NCBI GenBank assembly: GCA_007129525.1
Contig: SKVI01000025.1
Location: forward strand, 1-7,062
Source: Gemmatimonadota bacterium
GTDB taxonomy: Bacteria > Gemmatimonadota > Gemmatimonadetes > Longimicrobiales > Gaopeijiaceae
Direction: 5' to 3'
DNA: 7,062 nt
Part shown: piece by piece, positions 1 to 7,062 of the stretch
How the letters are laid out: the number at the start of each line of letters is the position of its first letter
Numbering within the stretch: position 1 is the stretch's first letter
Translations under genes and position numbers: made by a program
The notes under the pieces: generated by a model
Seen by the model: only the letters and a program-made list of their open reading frames with translations
What the model was told of the DNA's origin: nothing
Database searches by the model: none

Positions 1-1975
1 AGAGCTGCTTGGCCTCCCAGGTGGGCGTCCGCAGGTCCAACTCGCCCAGGATCACCAGGGTGGGGGTCTCCACGTTCCCCACCAGCGAGATGGGCGAGAC
101 CTCCCAGTAGTCCATGGGGTTCTCCCACGGCTGGCCCGGGTAGCGGTAGTCGGAGTATCCGTAGTAGTTGTCGGCGGCCAATGTCTTGCTGATCCAGTTC
201 ATGACGGGTTTCTGGACCGCCGCGGCCCGGAACCGGTCGGTCTGACCCACGATCCAGGCCGTGGAGGTGCCGCCGGCGCTGCCCCCGGTAACGTAGAGGC
301 TGTCTCCCGAGACCACGCCTTCCGCGATGAGGTGGTCCACCCCGTCCATGATGTCCGGGTACTCACCCCCGGAGAAGTCATTGTAGAGAAGATCGCCGAA
401 CTCCTCGCCGTAGCTGGTGCTGCCCCGGGCGTTGGGATAGAAGACCACGTAGCCCGCCGAGGCGAAGAGCTGGACCTCCGGAGAGAAGTGCGGACCGTAG
501 TGGCTGATGGGGCCGCCGTGGATCTCCACCAGCAGGGGGTAGACCCGGTCCGGATCGTGATCCGGGGGCAGGACGACCCAACCGTGCAGATCCCGGCCGT
601 CCACCGAAGAGGTATACCAGACGTCCCTCACCTCACCCACCGCACGTCGGTCGGCCCACGCCCCGTTCAGGTCGGTGACCTGCCGGGGTTCGGCCTGTCC
701 CCGCCGGGTGACGGCCAGCTCCCCGGGGCGGTGCGTGGAGCTGAGGTTCATGGCGAGGGTCCCGTCATTGGAAAGGGAGAAGGCGGGACTTCCGGCGTAG
801 GGGCGGCCGATGGACGTCCCCCCCAGGTCCCGGGCCACCTGGGTGACCGTACCGTCCATGGCGGTGTGTCCGATCTTGCTTACTCCCTCGTCGGCGTACT
901 GGAAGTAGAGCCCGTCCCCGCTTTCGTCCCATTCGATGCCCCCGATGGAGCGGTCCAGGCCCGTCTCCACCTCCTGGACGTTGGAGCCGTCCAGGTCCAT
1001 GGTGTAGATCCGGGTGAGCTGGTAGGTCCGGATGCGGTCTTCGTAGCCGAGGAAGGCGATGGCCCGGCCGTCAGGCGATACCTGGGGCGTGTGGTTCGGC
1101 CCGAACCGATCGGTGAGCTGCCGGATCTCCCCGTCGGCGACCCGCACGCTGTAGAGCTCGGAGTTGCGGAACTCGTGCTCCCAGTCCTCGTTCCGGTTTG
1201 CCGAGACGATGAGCTGCTCGCCGTCAGGGGTCCATTCCGGTGCCCCGGAGTGATGGTAGTCTCCGGAGGTGACCTGCCGGACTGCGCCTCCCTCCGCTCC
1301 CACGACGAAGAGGTGGGCGTAGCCGTAGTCCAGGATCCCCACCCCGTCCTGCTCGTGGTTCAGACGGGTCTCGACGCGGGGCGGATCGGCCCACTGGGCC
1401 CCCTCCGGCGCCGAGGGCGGTGACACCAGGCGGGGTTCCGGCTCCGAGACGTGCTTCACGAAGGCGAGCGTCCGCCCGTCAGGCGACCAGGTGACGCCGC
1501 GGGGAGAGTTGTCGAGCCGTGTCACGCGGGCGGTGGTGCTTTCGGCCACCCAGTGGACGTGGATCTCGGACCCGCTGCCCTCGGCGGAGCTGGTGAAGGC
1601 GATACGGGTGCCGTCGGGAGACCACCGGGGGTTGGACTCGTCCACCTCCCGTGAGGTGAGCTTGCGGTGATCCGAGCCGTCGGTCCGGATGATCCACAGC
1701 TCCGAGGTCCGCCGGTCGTTCATGATGTCCATGCCCCGTCGTACGTAGACTACGTGCTCCCCGTCGGGAGAGATCCGGGGGTCCTGGACCCACTCCAGGT
1801 CGAAGACATCCATCGAAGAGAAGGCGGTCTCCTGCGCCTCGGCCGGAGCCGGCCCCACGAGCACCAGCGCCGTCAGCGCCGGGGCAATCAGGGCGGCTCG
1901 GACCATGCCAAGCAGGAAGCTGGAGACCGTGCTCCGGGCGAGGGGTGGGGCGGCGGCTGAAGTCGAACGCGTCAT
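1..1975 (-). CDS. Secreted S9-family serine peptidase (prolyl oligopeptidase/acylaminoacyl-peptidase type), 3' end cut by window edge
   Basis: Reading the minus strand from the ATG at 1975 gives 658 uninterrupted codons that run off the window at base 1. The N-terminus is a signal peptide: hydrophobic residues about 24-43 followed by APAEA-Q, with likely cleavage after residue 47, so the protein is exported. Residues about 60-440 contain repeated propeller-blade motifs (ISPDGEHVV, WSPDGTRIAF, WSPDGRTLAF, WTPDGEQL, VSPDGRAIAF), the beta-propeller that gates substrates in S9 enzymes. An alpha/beta hydrolase domain follows: VEIHGGP (His486, oxyanion region), the nucleophile elbow TGGSAGG (Ser566) and GELDLRTP (catalytic Asp647). 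The catalytic His should lie in the missing 40-70 residues. S9 enzymes cleave short peptides, here probably outside the cytoplasm for nutrition. The start is uncertain: neither ATG 1975 nor ATG 1906 has a clear Shine-Dalgarno, and 1906 would give a more classical short signal peptide. The family assignment is strong; the exact substrate is unknown. Confidence 0.93.
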   Translation of the reverse strand, partial: MTRSTSAAAPPLARSTVSSFLLGMVRAALIAPALTALVLVGPAPAEAQETAFSSMDVFDLEWVQDPRISPDGEHVVYVRRGMDIMNDRRTSELWIIRTDGSDHRKLTSREVDESNPRWSPDGTRIAFTSSAEGSGSEIHVHWVAESTTARVTRLDNSPRGVTWSPDGRTLAFVKHVSEPEPRLVSPPSAPEGAQWADPPRVETRLNHEQDGVGILDYGYAHLFVVGAEGGAVRQVTSGDYHHSGAPEWTPDGEQLIVSANRNEDWEHEFRNSELYSVRVADGEIRQLTDRFGPNHTPQVSPDGRAIAFLGYEDRIRTYQLTRIYTMDLDGSNVQEVETGLDRSIGGIEWDESGDGLYFQYADEGVSKIGHTAMDGTVTQVARDLGGTSIGRPYAGSPAFSLSNDGTLAMNLSSTHRPGELAVTRRGQAEPRQVTDLNGAWADRRAVGEVRDVWYTSSVDGRDLHGWVVLPPDHDPDRVYPLLVEIHGGPISHYGPHFSPEVQLFASAGYVVFYPNARGSTSYGEEFGDLLYNDFSGGEYPDIMDGVDHLIAEGVVSGDSLYVTGGSAGGTSTAWIVGQTDRFRAAAVQKPVMNWISKTLAADNYYGYSDYRYPGQPWENPMDYWEVSPISLVGNVETPTLVILGELDLRTPTWEAKQL

Positions 1976-2045
1976 GGGAGTCGGGGGTCGGGTGGAACGG
2001 GTCGTCGAAGAGAGCCTGGTTGAGGGCCGTCCTGCGGTTCGCGGG

Positions 2046-2072
2046 ACGGGCAAGTGCAACCGAACGGGCAAG
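2046..2072. repeat. Two 9-base direct repeats upstream of the S9 peptidase gene
   Basis: ACGGGCAAG occurs at 2046-2054 and again at 2064-2072, an 18-base period. Both lie in the 156-base gap between the regulator's stop and the peptidase start. The rest of this gap (1976-2131) shows no gene, no clear promoter hexamers and no obvious terminator. The repeats could be paired half-sites for a regulator of the peptidase gene, but short repeats like this also arise by chance in GC-rich DNA. Confidence 0.35.
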
Positions 2073-2131
2073 GTAGGAGGGGCCGCAGCCGGCGACAAGC
2101 GGACCCCTGCGGACCCGCTGCCCTGCTCACC

Positions 2132-3307
2132 TCATGCGCCGAAGTTCCCGGCGTACCCGTCAAAGAAGATCCGGGCCAGGAGCTCCCGGCGGGTGCGCAC
2201 CCCCACCTTCGCGCAGGCGTTTCCCACATGCTCCTGCACCGTGTAGGACGAGATCTCCAGCTGCTGGGACATCCGCTTCGTCGACCAGCCTCGGGCGGCC
2301 AGGACGAGGATCTCTCGTTCTCGGGGTGTCAGACCGTACAGGCGAGCCAGAATCGGAGCGATCTCCCGGGAGGTGGCCCGGCTGACGAGGACGACGGTCG
2401 AGGACCGGCCCGCCGGATCCGGCTCGGTGAGGGAGGCGCGGATCGAGTACCACTGGCCCGAGTGGCCCCGGGCCCGCAGGTGCGCTTCCAGCGGCAGGTC
2501 CGGGTCACTGCCACCATTTCGGTGCATGTGGAGGAGACTTCCGACAACGCTGGCCACGCACGAGGGCACTCCGTCGGGGCCATCCCCCGAATCGCTGAGA
2601 TCCAACAGGAATCGCCGGGCTGCGGAGTTCCGCGTCTGCACCACTCCGGCATCGTCCAGGAGGATCACGCCGGGTCCGGACGGGGCGTCGCCGTTCGGGA
2701 CGGGGCTCGTCCCGTTCTGGGGCTTCCGGCCGTTGGCCGTCGGCTGGGGTGTCGGCGTTCTTGCCTGGTCCAGCAGGGTGGCGCTCACGAGTCCCCGGGT
2801 CAGGTGGGGGAGAATCTCTTCCAGGAGCCGGACCTCCTCCCGGTGAAACTCCCCGGACCCGGTCTCCCGGAGGAGGCAGACGAAGCCCACCGGCGCGTCC
2901 TGCTCGCAGAGGACCCCTCGCAGATCGTAGCGAAGGCCTCCCGGGGCCAGGACGTCGCGCACCATTTCCGAGCATTCGGCGGTGACCGTGGGTCCGACCC
3001 GGACCATGTCCAGGACCTCGGTAGCCACCCGGTACGGATACAGGTGATCGATCCAGGAGCGGTAGACCGAGCGGGGAACCCCTTCGCTGACCGCGTGGGT
3101 CAACAGCCCGGTGTCGGGGTCCGTGGTGGCGAAGGTGAATGCCTCAGAGGGAATGAGGACCTCGAGTCGGCGATGCACCTCCCGCCGAAGCTCCACGGAA
3201 TCCAGCCCCGAGTAACAGATCCGTCGGAGTCCCCGGACGGCTGCGTTCTTGACAGTACGGCTGGGTGGCACGGCAACCCCCAGAAATGTGGGGTGACGCT
3301 CCGGCAT
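2132..3307 (-). CDS. LuxR-family transcriptional regulator with GAF-like and PAS-like sensory regions
   Basis: The frame encodes 391 residues. The C-terminus (about 322-385) is a typical LuxR/NarL helix-turn-helix: it opens with LTPREREILVLAARG and has the recognition-helix segment SSYTVQEHVGNACAKVGV followed by RTRRELLARI. There is no phosphoacceptor receiver domain, so it is not a standard response regulator. Residues about 35-175 look like a GAF-type sensor (RREVHRRLEVLIPSEAFTFA, then TTDPDTGLLTHAVSEG). A Pro/Asn/Gly-rich linker (about 182-212) leads to a PAS-like segment (VILLDDAGVVQTRNSAARRF, 214-233, with a strand near 302-309). It is therefore probably a cytoplasmic one-component regulator that binds an unidentified ligand. 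It is divergent from the lipoprotein gene and upstream of the peptidase, so it may control either. The ATG at 3307 lacks a good Shine-Dalgarno. A GTG at 3271 (residue 13), preceded by GGGGG, is a realistic alternative start. Confidence 0.9.
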   Translation of the reverse strand: MPERHPTFLGVAVPPSRTVKNAAVRGLRRICYSGLDSVELRREVHRRLEVLIPSEAFTFATTDPDTGLLTHAVSEGVPRSVYRSWIDHLYPYRVATEVLDMVRVGPTVTAECSEMVRDVLAPGGLRYDLRGVLCEQDAPVGFVCLLRETGSGEFHREEVRLLEEILPHLTRGLVSATLLDQARTPTPQPTANGRKPQNGTSPVPNGDAPSGPGVILLDDAGVVQTRNSAARRFLLDLSDSGDGPDGVPSCVASVVGSLLHMHRNGGSDPDLPLEAHLRARGHSGQWYSIRASLTEPDPAGRSSTVVLVSRATSREIAPILARLYGLTPREREILVLAARGWSTKRMSQQLEISSYTVQEHVGNACAKVGVRTRRELLARIFFDGYAGNFGA

Positions 3308-3507
3308 TCCACGCCGTAGAACTCAGAAGGCTGCCGAAGCAGCAGAGAGCACGCTGTCGGACCAGGTGGAGTGCCGTCGTCTCTGGGCGCCCACTGAACT
3401 CGAACCGGACGGTCGCAGGCACCGGCTACCCGGAGAAGGTTCGCTCCCGACCCGCACAGCGCAAGTACCCGTCCGGCGCCGTGTTCTTCGGCAAACTCAC
3501 CATCCAC

Positions 3508-3514
3508 GAGGAGG
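3508..3514 (+). promoter_or_regulatory. Strong Shine-Dalgarno deciding the lipoprotein start
   Basis: GAGGAGG lies five bases before the ATG at 3520. It picks this start over the in-frame upstream ATG at 3265, which lies inside the regulator gene and would bury the signal peptide. The remainder of the divergent gap (3308-3507) shows no gene and no convincing promoter hexamers. Confidence 0.8.
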
Positions 3515-3519
3515 CAGGT

Positions 3520-4143
3520 ATGCGGAGCGTTGTTCTTCCTTCACGAACGGTCATTGGAATCGGGGCGGCGGTTGTGGCGCTCTCGTTGGCCGGCTGCAGC
3601 GGACCGGCGGAGGGCGAAGCCGCCTCGAATCAGGGTCCGGAGGGGACTGACGACGCGGCGGCGGTGATCGCGTCGGTCGAGGCCACCGATCCCGAGCTGG
3701 CGGCGGAGCTGCGCGAGATCCTGGAGCAGACGCAGCGGTTTCGAGATGTGGAGGTGGCCCTGGCAGAAGGGTACATGCCCGACCCCGTGGACATGTGCGT
3801 CACCTCCGCCATGGAGGGATACCCGGCGCAGCTCGGAGGGATGGGGATCCACTACTTCCGTCCGGACTTGCTGGGGATCACGGAGGTGGAGCCGCGAGTC
3901 GCGGGCATGGGGATCCACGAAGACTTTCGGGAGCCCGGTGTGTTGATCTACGAGCCGCAGGCCGACGGGTCGCTGAGGCTGGTGGCGGTGGAGAACCTGA
4001 TCTTTGAAGCGCCGTGGAGGGCGGCCGGCCACGAGGGCCCTCCGGCGTTCCGGGGCAACGAGTACTTTCACCTGGTGGAGAACCCTCGCACCGAGGTGGA
4101 CGAGGCCCACGGATTCGAGCCCCACTTCGAACTCCACCTCTAG
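3520..4143 (+). CDS. Exported lipoprotein of an uncharacterised conserved family, ending at a probable premature TAG
   Basis: From ATG 3520 the product is 207 residues. It starts with a short basic stretch and hydrophobic segment (about 11-25), then the lipobox LAGC with Cys26 as the lipidated residue, so it should be membrane-anchored outside the cytoplasm. A low-complexity Glu/Gly/Ala spacer (27-45) follows, then a helical region (ELAAELREILEQTQRF, 59-74). The remainder contains DMCVTSAMEGYPAQLGGMGI (91-110) with HYFRPDLLG after it, VLIYEPQADGSLRLVAVE (141-158) and GFEPHFELHL at the end. I recall similar motifs (MG-HY, a YEP-DG-L-LVAVE strand, a FEPH-x-ELH motif) in unannotated bacterial proteins, but I know no function for them. 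The domain appears to be cut: translation past the TAG at 4141 restores a plausible C-terminus (see the separate entry). The gene may be a recent pseudogene, an amber-suppressed gene or a sequencing error. It stands alone on the plus strand, convergent with the minus-strand genes to its right. Confidence 0.8.
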   Translation: MRSVVLPSRTVIGIGAAVVALSLAGCSGPAEGEAASNQGPEGTDDAAAVIASVEATDPELAAELREILEQTQRFRDVEVALAEGYMPDPVDMCVTSAMEGYPAQLGGMGIHYFRPDLLGITEVEPRVAGMGIHEDFREPGVLIYEPQADGSLRLVAVENLIFEAPWRAAGHEGPPAFRGNEYFHLVENPRTEVDEAHGFEPHFELHL

Positions 4144-4233
4144 CTCTACAGGGAGAACCCCACGGGCCTCTTCACGCCCTTCAACCCCGGGGTGAGCTGC
4201 GAGCACCACGTGGGGTCGCACACCGCGCACTGA
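4141..4233 (+). pseudogene. In-frame C-terminal continuation of the lipoprotein beyond the TAG
   Basis: The same frame continues after TAG for 29 codons to TGA 4231-4233. It reads LYRENPTGLFTPFNPG, then VSCEHH and a short divergent tail. The residues immediately before the stop are HFELHL, so a Trp at the TAG position would give a continuous HLWLYRENPTG segment. A single G-to-A change (TGG to TAG) would produce this. The sense-like composition and the conserved-looking Asn-Pro and Cys-Glu-His-His residues argue that this was coding until recently. The extended product would be 237 residues. Confidence 0.7.
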
Positions 4234-4279
4234 CCGCTGGCGGTTCCTGCTCTTGCCGGAGTAGCGGCCGGCCTCCGCC

Positions 4280-4480
4280 TCAGTCCCGGATGTGTCGCTC
4301 CAGGAACTCGTAGATGCGGAGCAGGCGGTCCAGTCGCTGGTGGGGGTCGCCGGTGCGGGACAGATCGTGGGCGCCGCCGGGGTAGCGCACGTACTCCACC
4401 GGACGATCCAGGATCTTGAGCGCCCGCACGAGCATCTCGCTCTGGCTCACGCCAGTGCGCAGGTCCACGTCGCCGTGGAG
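4280..4480 (-). pseudogene. C-terminal remnant of an S9-family peptidase, 66 codons
   Basis: Directly after the TGA of the chlorite dismutase-family gene (4481-4483), and in the same frame, 66 sense codons run to a TGA at 4280. They read LHGDVDLRTGVSQSEM, then VEYVRYPGGAHDLSRTG and finally RLLRIYEFLERHIRD. This is the C-terminal end of an S9 alpha/beta hydrolase, with the catalytic Asp (HGDVD, position 6) and catalytic His (GGAH, position 38). The nucleophile Ser, the propeller and the signal peptide are all absent, so it cannot be an active peptidase alone. A GTG at 4468 is the only early start and has no Shine-Dalgarno. The piece matches the part of the fold that begins where the left-hand peptidase leaves the window (GELDLRTPTWEAKQL), but the shared stretch has diverged, so it is not a recent copy of that gene. 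Most likely a deletion removed the rest of a former peptidase gene and joined its tail to the heme-protein gene. Confidence 0.85.
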
Positions 4481-5191
4481 TCACTCCAGCGGGCTCTTCC
4501 AGGCCGTCCTGCCCACGAAGAAGGGGCCCAACCGTTCCAGGTAGAGCGACGTCTGCTGGGTCTGCCGCATGTGCTCCACGAGCTTGGACAGGGGCGCCAG
4601 CTCCCGGCCCGTCACCGCCACCACGAAATCGTTGTCGTTGGTGTCCATTCCGTGACAGGCCAGTCGTATGTCGTGGGCGTAGTCGGCGCGTCCGTACTGC
4701 ATTCCGATCTGACCGTGCTCCTTCAGGTGCTGCTTCTGCTCCGATTCGGGGAGCTGGGCGAAGGCGCCGGAGCGGCGCAGGGGATACCACACCACCCATC
4801 GCCAGTCGGGGTGAAGGGCCGTGCGGCGGGGACGGTTCACCAGGGTCTCGTCCAGGTCCGGCTCGTACCCCAGCGCGTAGGTCCGCCCAAACATGGTGAA
4901 GCGCGGCTTCAGCCGGAGCTGGCCGAAGTCGGGGCCCCGGAGAAGCTCGCGCCACGGCCCCAGGAAAAAGTTCGGATCTTCGCTCATGGTCACGACCCCC
5001 ACCCCGAAGGGATCGTGCATGTCGTGGTAGACGGCACCGGGGATGCGGGCGTCCTCCATGGCCGAGATCACGGCGTCCGGGTCATGGCACTCCCCGAAGG
5101 CCATGAACTGCATGAAGAGGCGACGGTTCGACTCCCGGCCCCGGGTGCCGGTCTCGGCCATGTTGAGGGTGTTCTCGGCAGGTTGGCTCAT
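4481..5191 (-). CDS. Chlorite dismutase-family heme protein (Cld/HemQ-like)
   Basis: The 236-residue product matches the chlorite dismutase family in size and motifs: RRLFMQFMAFG (24-33), PFGVGVVTMSEDPNFF (61-76), FTMFGRTYALGYE (98-110), RWVVWYPLRRSGAF (131-144), KEHGQIGMQYG (157-167), then HDIRLACHGMD and DNDFVV (about 173-191), and YLERLGPFFVGR at the end. By comparison with known members, His159 is the likely proximal heme ligand. Arg176 falls near the distal position by eye alignment; true chlorite dismutases have Arg there and Firmicutes coproheme decarboxylases have Gln. Members either split chlorite into chloride and oxygen or decarboxylate coproheme to heme b, and sequence alone does not decide which. 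No signal peptide is seen, so it is cytoplasmic. ATG 5191 has a poor ribosome site, and Met11 (5161) is a possible alternative. It lies 170 bases downstream of the AbgT gene on the same strand. Confidence 0.9.
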   Translation of the reverse strand: MSQPAENTLNMAETGTRGRESNRRLFMQFMAFGECHDPDAVISAMEDARIPGAVYHDMHDPFGVGVVTMSEDPNFFLGPWRELLRGPDFGQLRLKPRFTMFGRTYALGYEPDLDETLVNRPRRTALHPDWRWVVWYPLRRSGAFAQLPESEQKQHLKEHGQIGMQYGRADYAHDIRLACHGMDTNDNDFVVAVTGRELAPLSKLVEHMRQTQQTSLYLERLGPFFVGRTAWKSPLE

Positions 5192-5268
5192 AGTGATGAA
5201 GGCTAGTGCGCCATCGCGTTGCGATCAAGGTTCTTCGTCGTCCCTCTGGAGGCGCTGGTGGCGGTCTA

Positions 5269-5290
5269 ACAGTGGTATACAGTGCACTGT
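5269..5290. promoter_or_regulatory. Perfect 12-base palindrome with an extra half-site, possible operator of the chlorite dismutase-like gene
   Basis: ACAGTGCACTGT at 5279-5290 is perfectly self-complementary. A third copy of the half-site ACAGTG lies at 5269-5274, four bases (GTAT) away. The element is about 80-100 bases upstream of the heme-protein start and 72 bases past the AbgT stop, a normal operator position. On the minus strand TGTATACC overlaps it and could be a weak -10 element. A smaller hairpin, AGGGA-CGGT-TCCCT, lies at 5303-5316 without a T tract. No gene is seen in the rest of 5192-5361. Confidence 0.4.
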
Positions 5291-5361
5291 CCCGGTGGGT
5301 TCAGGGACGGTTCCCTCCGGTTCGGGCTCGGACACGGATGCTACCCACGGCGAGTTACGCG

Positions 5362-6951
<1,590 letters not shown>

Positions 6952-6954
6952 GTT

Positions 6955-6960
6955 TCCTCC
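6955..6960 (-). promoter_or_regulatory. Shine-Dalgarno deciding the AbgT start
   Basis: On the minus strand GGAGGA sits just before AAC-ATG at 6951. This identifies the start over upstream in-frame GTG and ATG codons that would add an arginine- and proline-rich leader unlike the family. The remaining leader to 7062 holds no gene. A TAGAAT hexamer (minus strand, 7019-7024) might be a -10 element, but I see no matching -35. Confidence 0.75.
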
Positions 6961-7062
6961 GCTTGACCCGCGGTGTATCGGCGGCGAACCTGCTGGCCGG
7001 CGCGTTGACGAACGGCCCATTCTACGGGAGGTGGGGTGAGCGAGGGTAGAGGCGACAACCAC

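Noticed and set aside
332..1423. Long plus-strand open frame of 363 codons opposite the S9 peptidase
   Set aside because: It is antisense to a clear peptidase frame. The translation is rich in Gly, Val, Arg and His with no recognisable domain, as expected for an antisense shadow in high-GC DNA.
2054..3319. Plus-strand open frame of 421 codons opposite the LuxR-type regulator
   Set aside because: The minus strand encodes an unmistakable helix-turn-helix protein, and the plus frame shows no domain or sensible composition.
4257..4277. Inverted repeat CGGAG/CTCCG around GGCCGGCC between the convergent lipoprotein and S9 remnant, possible bidirectional terminator
   Set aside because: The stem is five base pairs with an 11-base loop and there is no T tract on either side. 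Such repeats are common by chance at this GC content.
4481..4510. Idea that the last residues of the chlorite dismutase-like protein (WKSPLE) derive from the S9 peptidase, since the left-hand peptidase has WEVSPIS before its Asp motif
   Set aside because: The match is too short, and a Trp-x-Ser ending after PFFVGR seems natural for this heme-protein family as I recall it, so the exact junction cannot be fixed from sequence alone.
4292..5206. Plus-strand open frame of 304 codons opposite the chlorite dismutase-like gene and S9 remnant
   Set aside because: It is the mirror of two recognisable minus-strand coding regions and has no family resemblance of its own.
5303..5316. Hairpin AGGGA-CGGT-TCCCT after the AbgT stop as a terminator
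   Set aside because: The stem is only five base pairs and no T run follows on the minus strand.
7019..7024. TAGAAT (minus strand) as the -10 box of an AbgT promoter
   Set aside because: No -35 hexamer lies at 16-19 bases; the nearest TTGTCG is about 28 bases away, so support is too weak for a feature.

Overview
The window is GC-rich bacterial DNA with tightly packed genes, most on the minus strand. The gene set points to a free-living bacterium: an exported S9-family peptidase with an N-terminal beta-propeller, a chlorite dismutase-family heme protein, an AbgT-family transporter, a LuxR-type regulator and a lipoprotein of an uncharacterised family. The style of the proteins, especially the S9 peptidase and the chlorite dismutase-like protein, reminds me of Gemmatimonadota or a similar high-GC phylum. 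That is an impression from protein style, not a proof. I see no rRNA, tRNA, CRISPR array, insertion sequence or phage gene.

Layout from left to right. Bases 1-1975 (minus) hold a secreted S9 peptidase whose C-terminus runs off the left edge. After a 156-base gap, 2132-3307 (minus) encodes a 391-residue regulator with a GAF-like region, a PAS-like region and a C-terminal LuxR helix-turn-helix. A divergent gap of about 210 bases leads to a plus-strand lipoprotein gene at 3520, which has a strong ribosome binding site. Its reading frame ends at a TAG at 4141, but a family-like tail continues in the same frame to a TGA at 4231. Converging on it from the minus strand is a 66-codon remnant of an S9 peptidase C-terminus (4280-4480). 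This remnant abuts, in the same frame, the stop codon of the chlorite dismutase-family gene (4481-5191). A 170-base gap with a 12-base perfect palindrome separates that gene from a complete AbgT-family transporter (5362-6951). The last 111 bases are the leader of the transporter gene.

I see no clear single pathway linking the genes. AbgT and the chlorite dismutase-like gene are co-directional, but the gap between them contains an operator-like palindrome, so they may be transcribed separately. The regulator is divergent from the lipoprotein gene and upstream of the S9 peptidase, so it could control either.

The most noteworthy part is 4140-4490, where two convergent genes both look damaged: a lipoprotein with a probable Trp-to-amber change, and a truncated peptidase tail fused end to end with the heme-protein gene. 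This looks like local gene decay and deletion. I found no convincing new multi-gene system.
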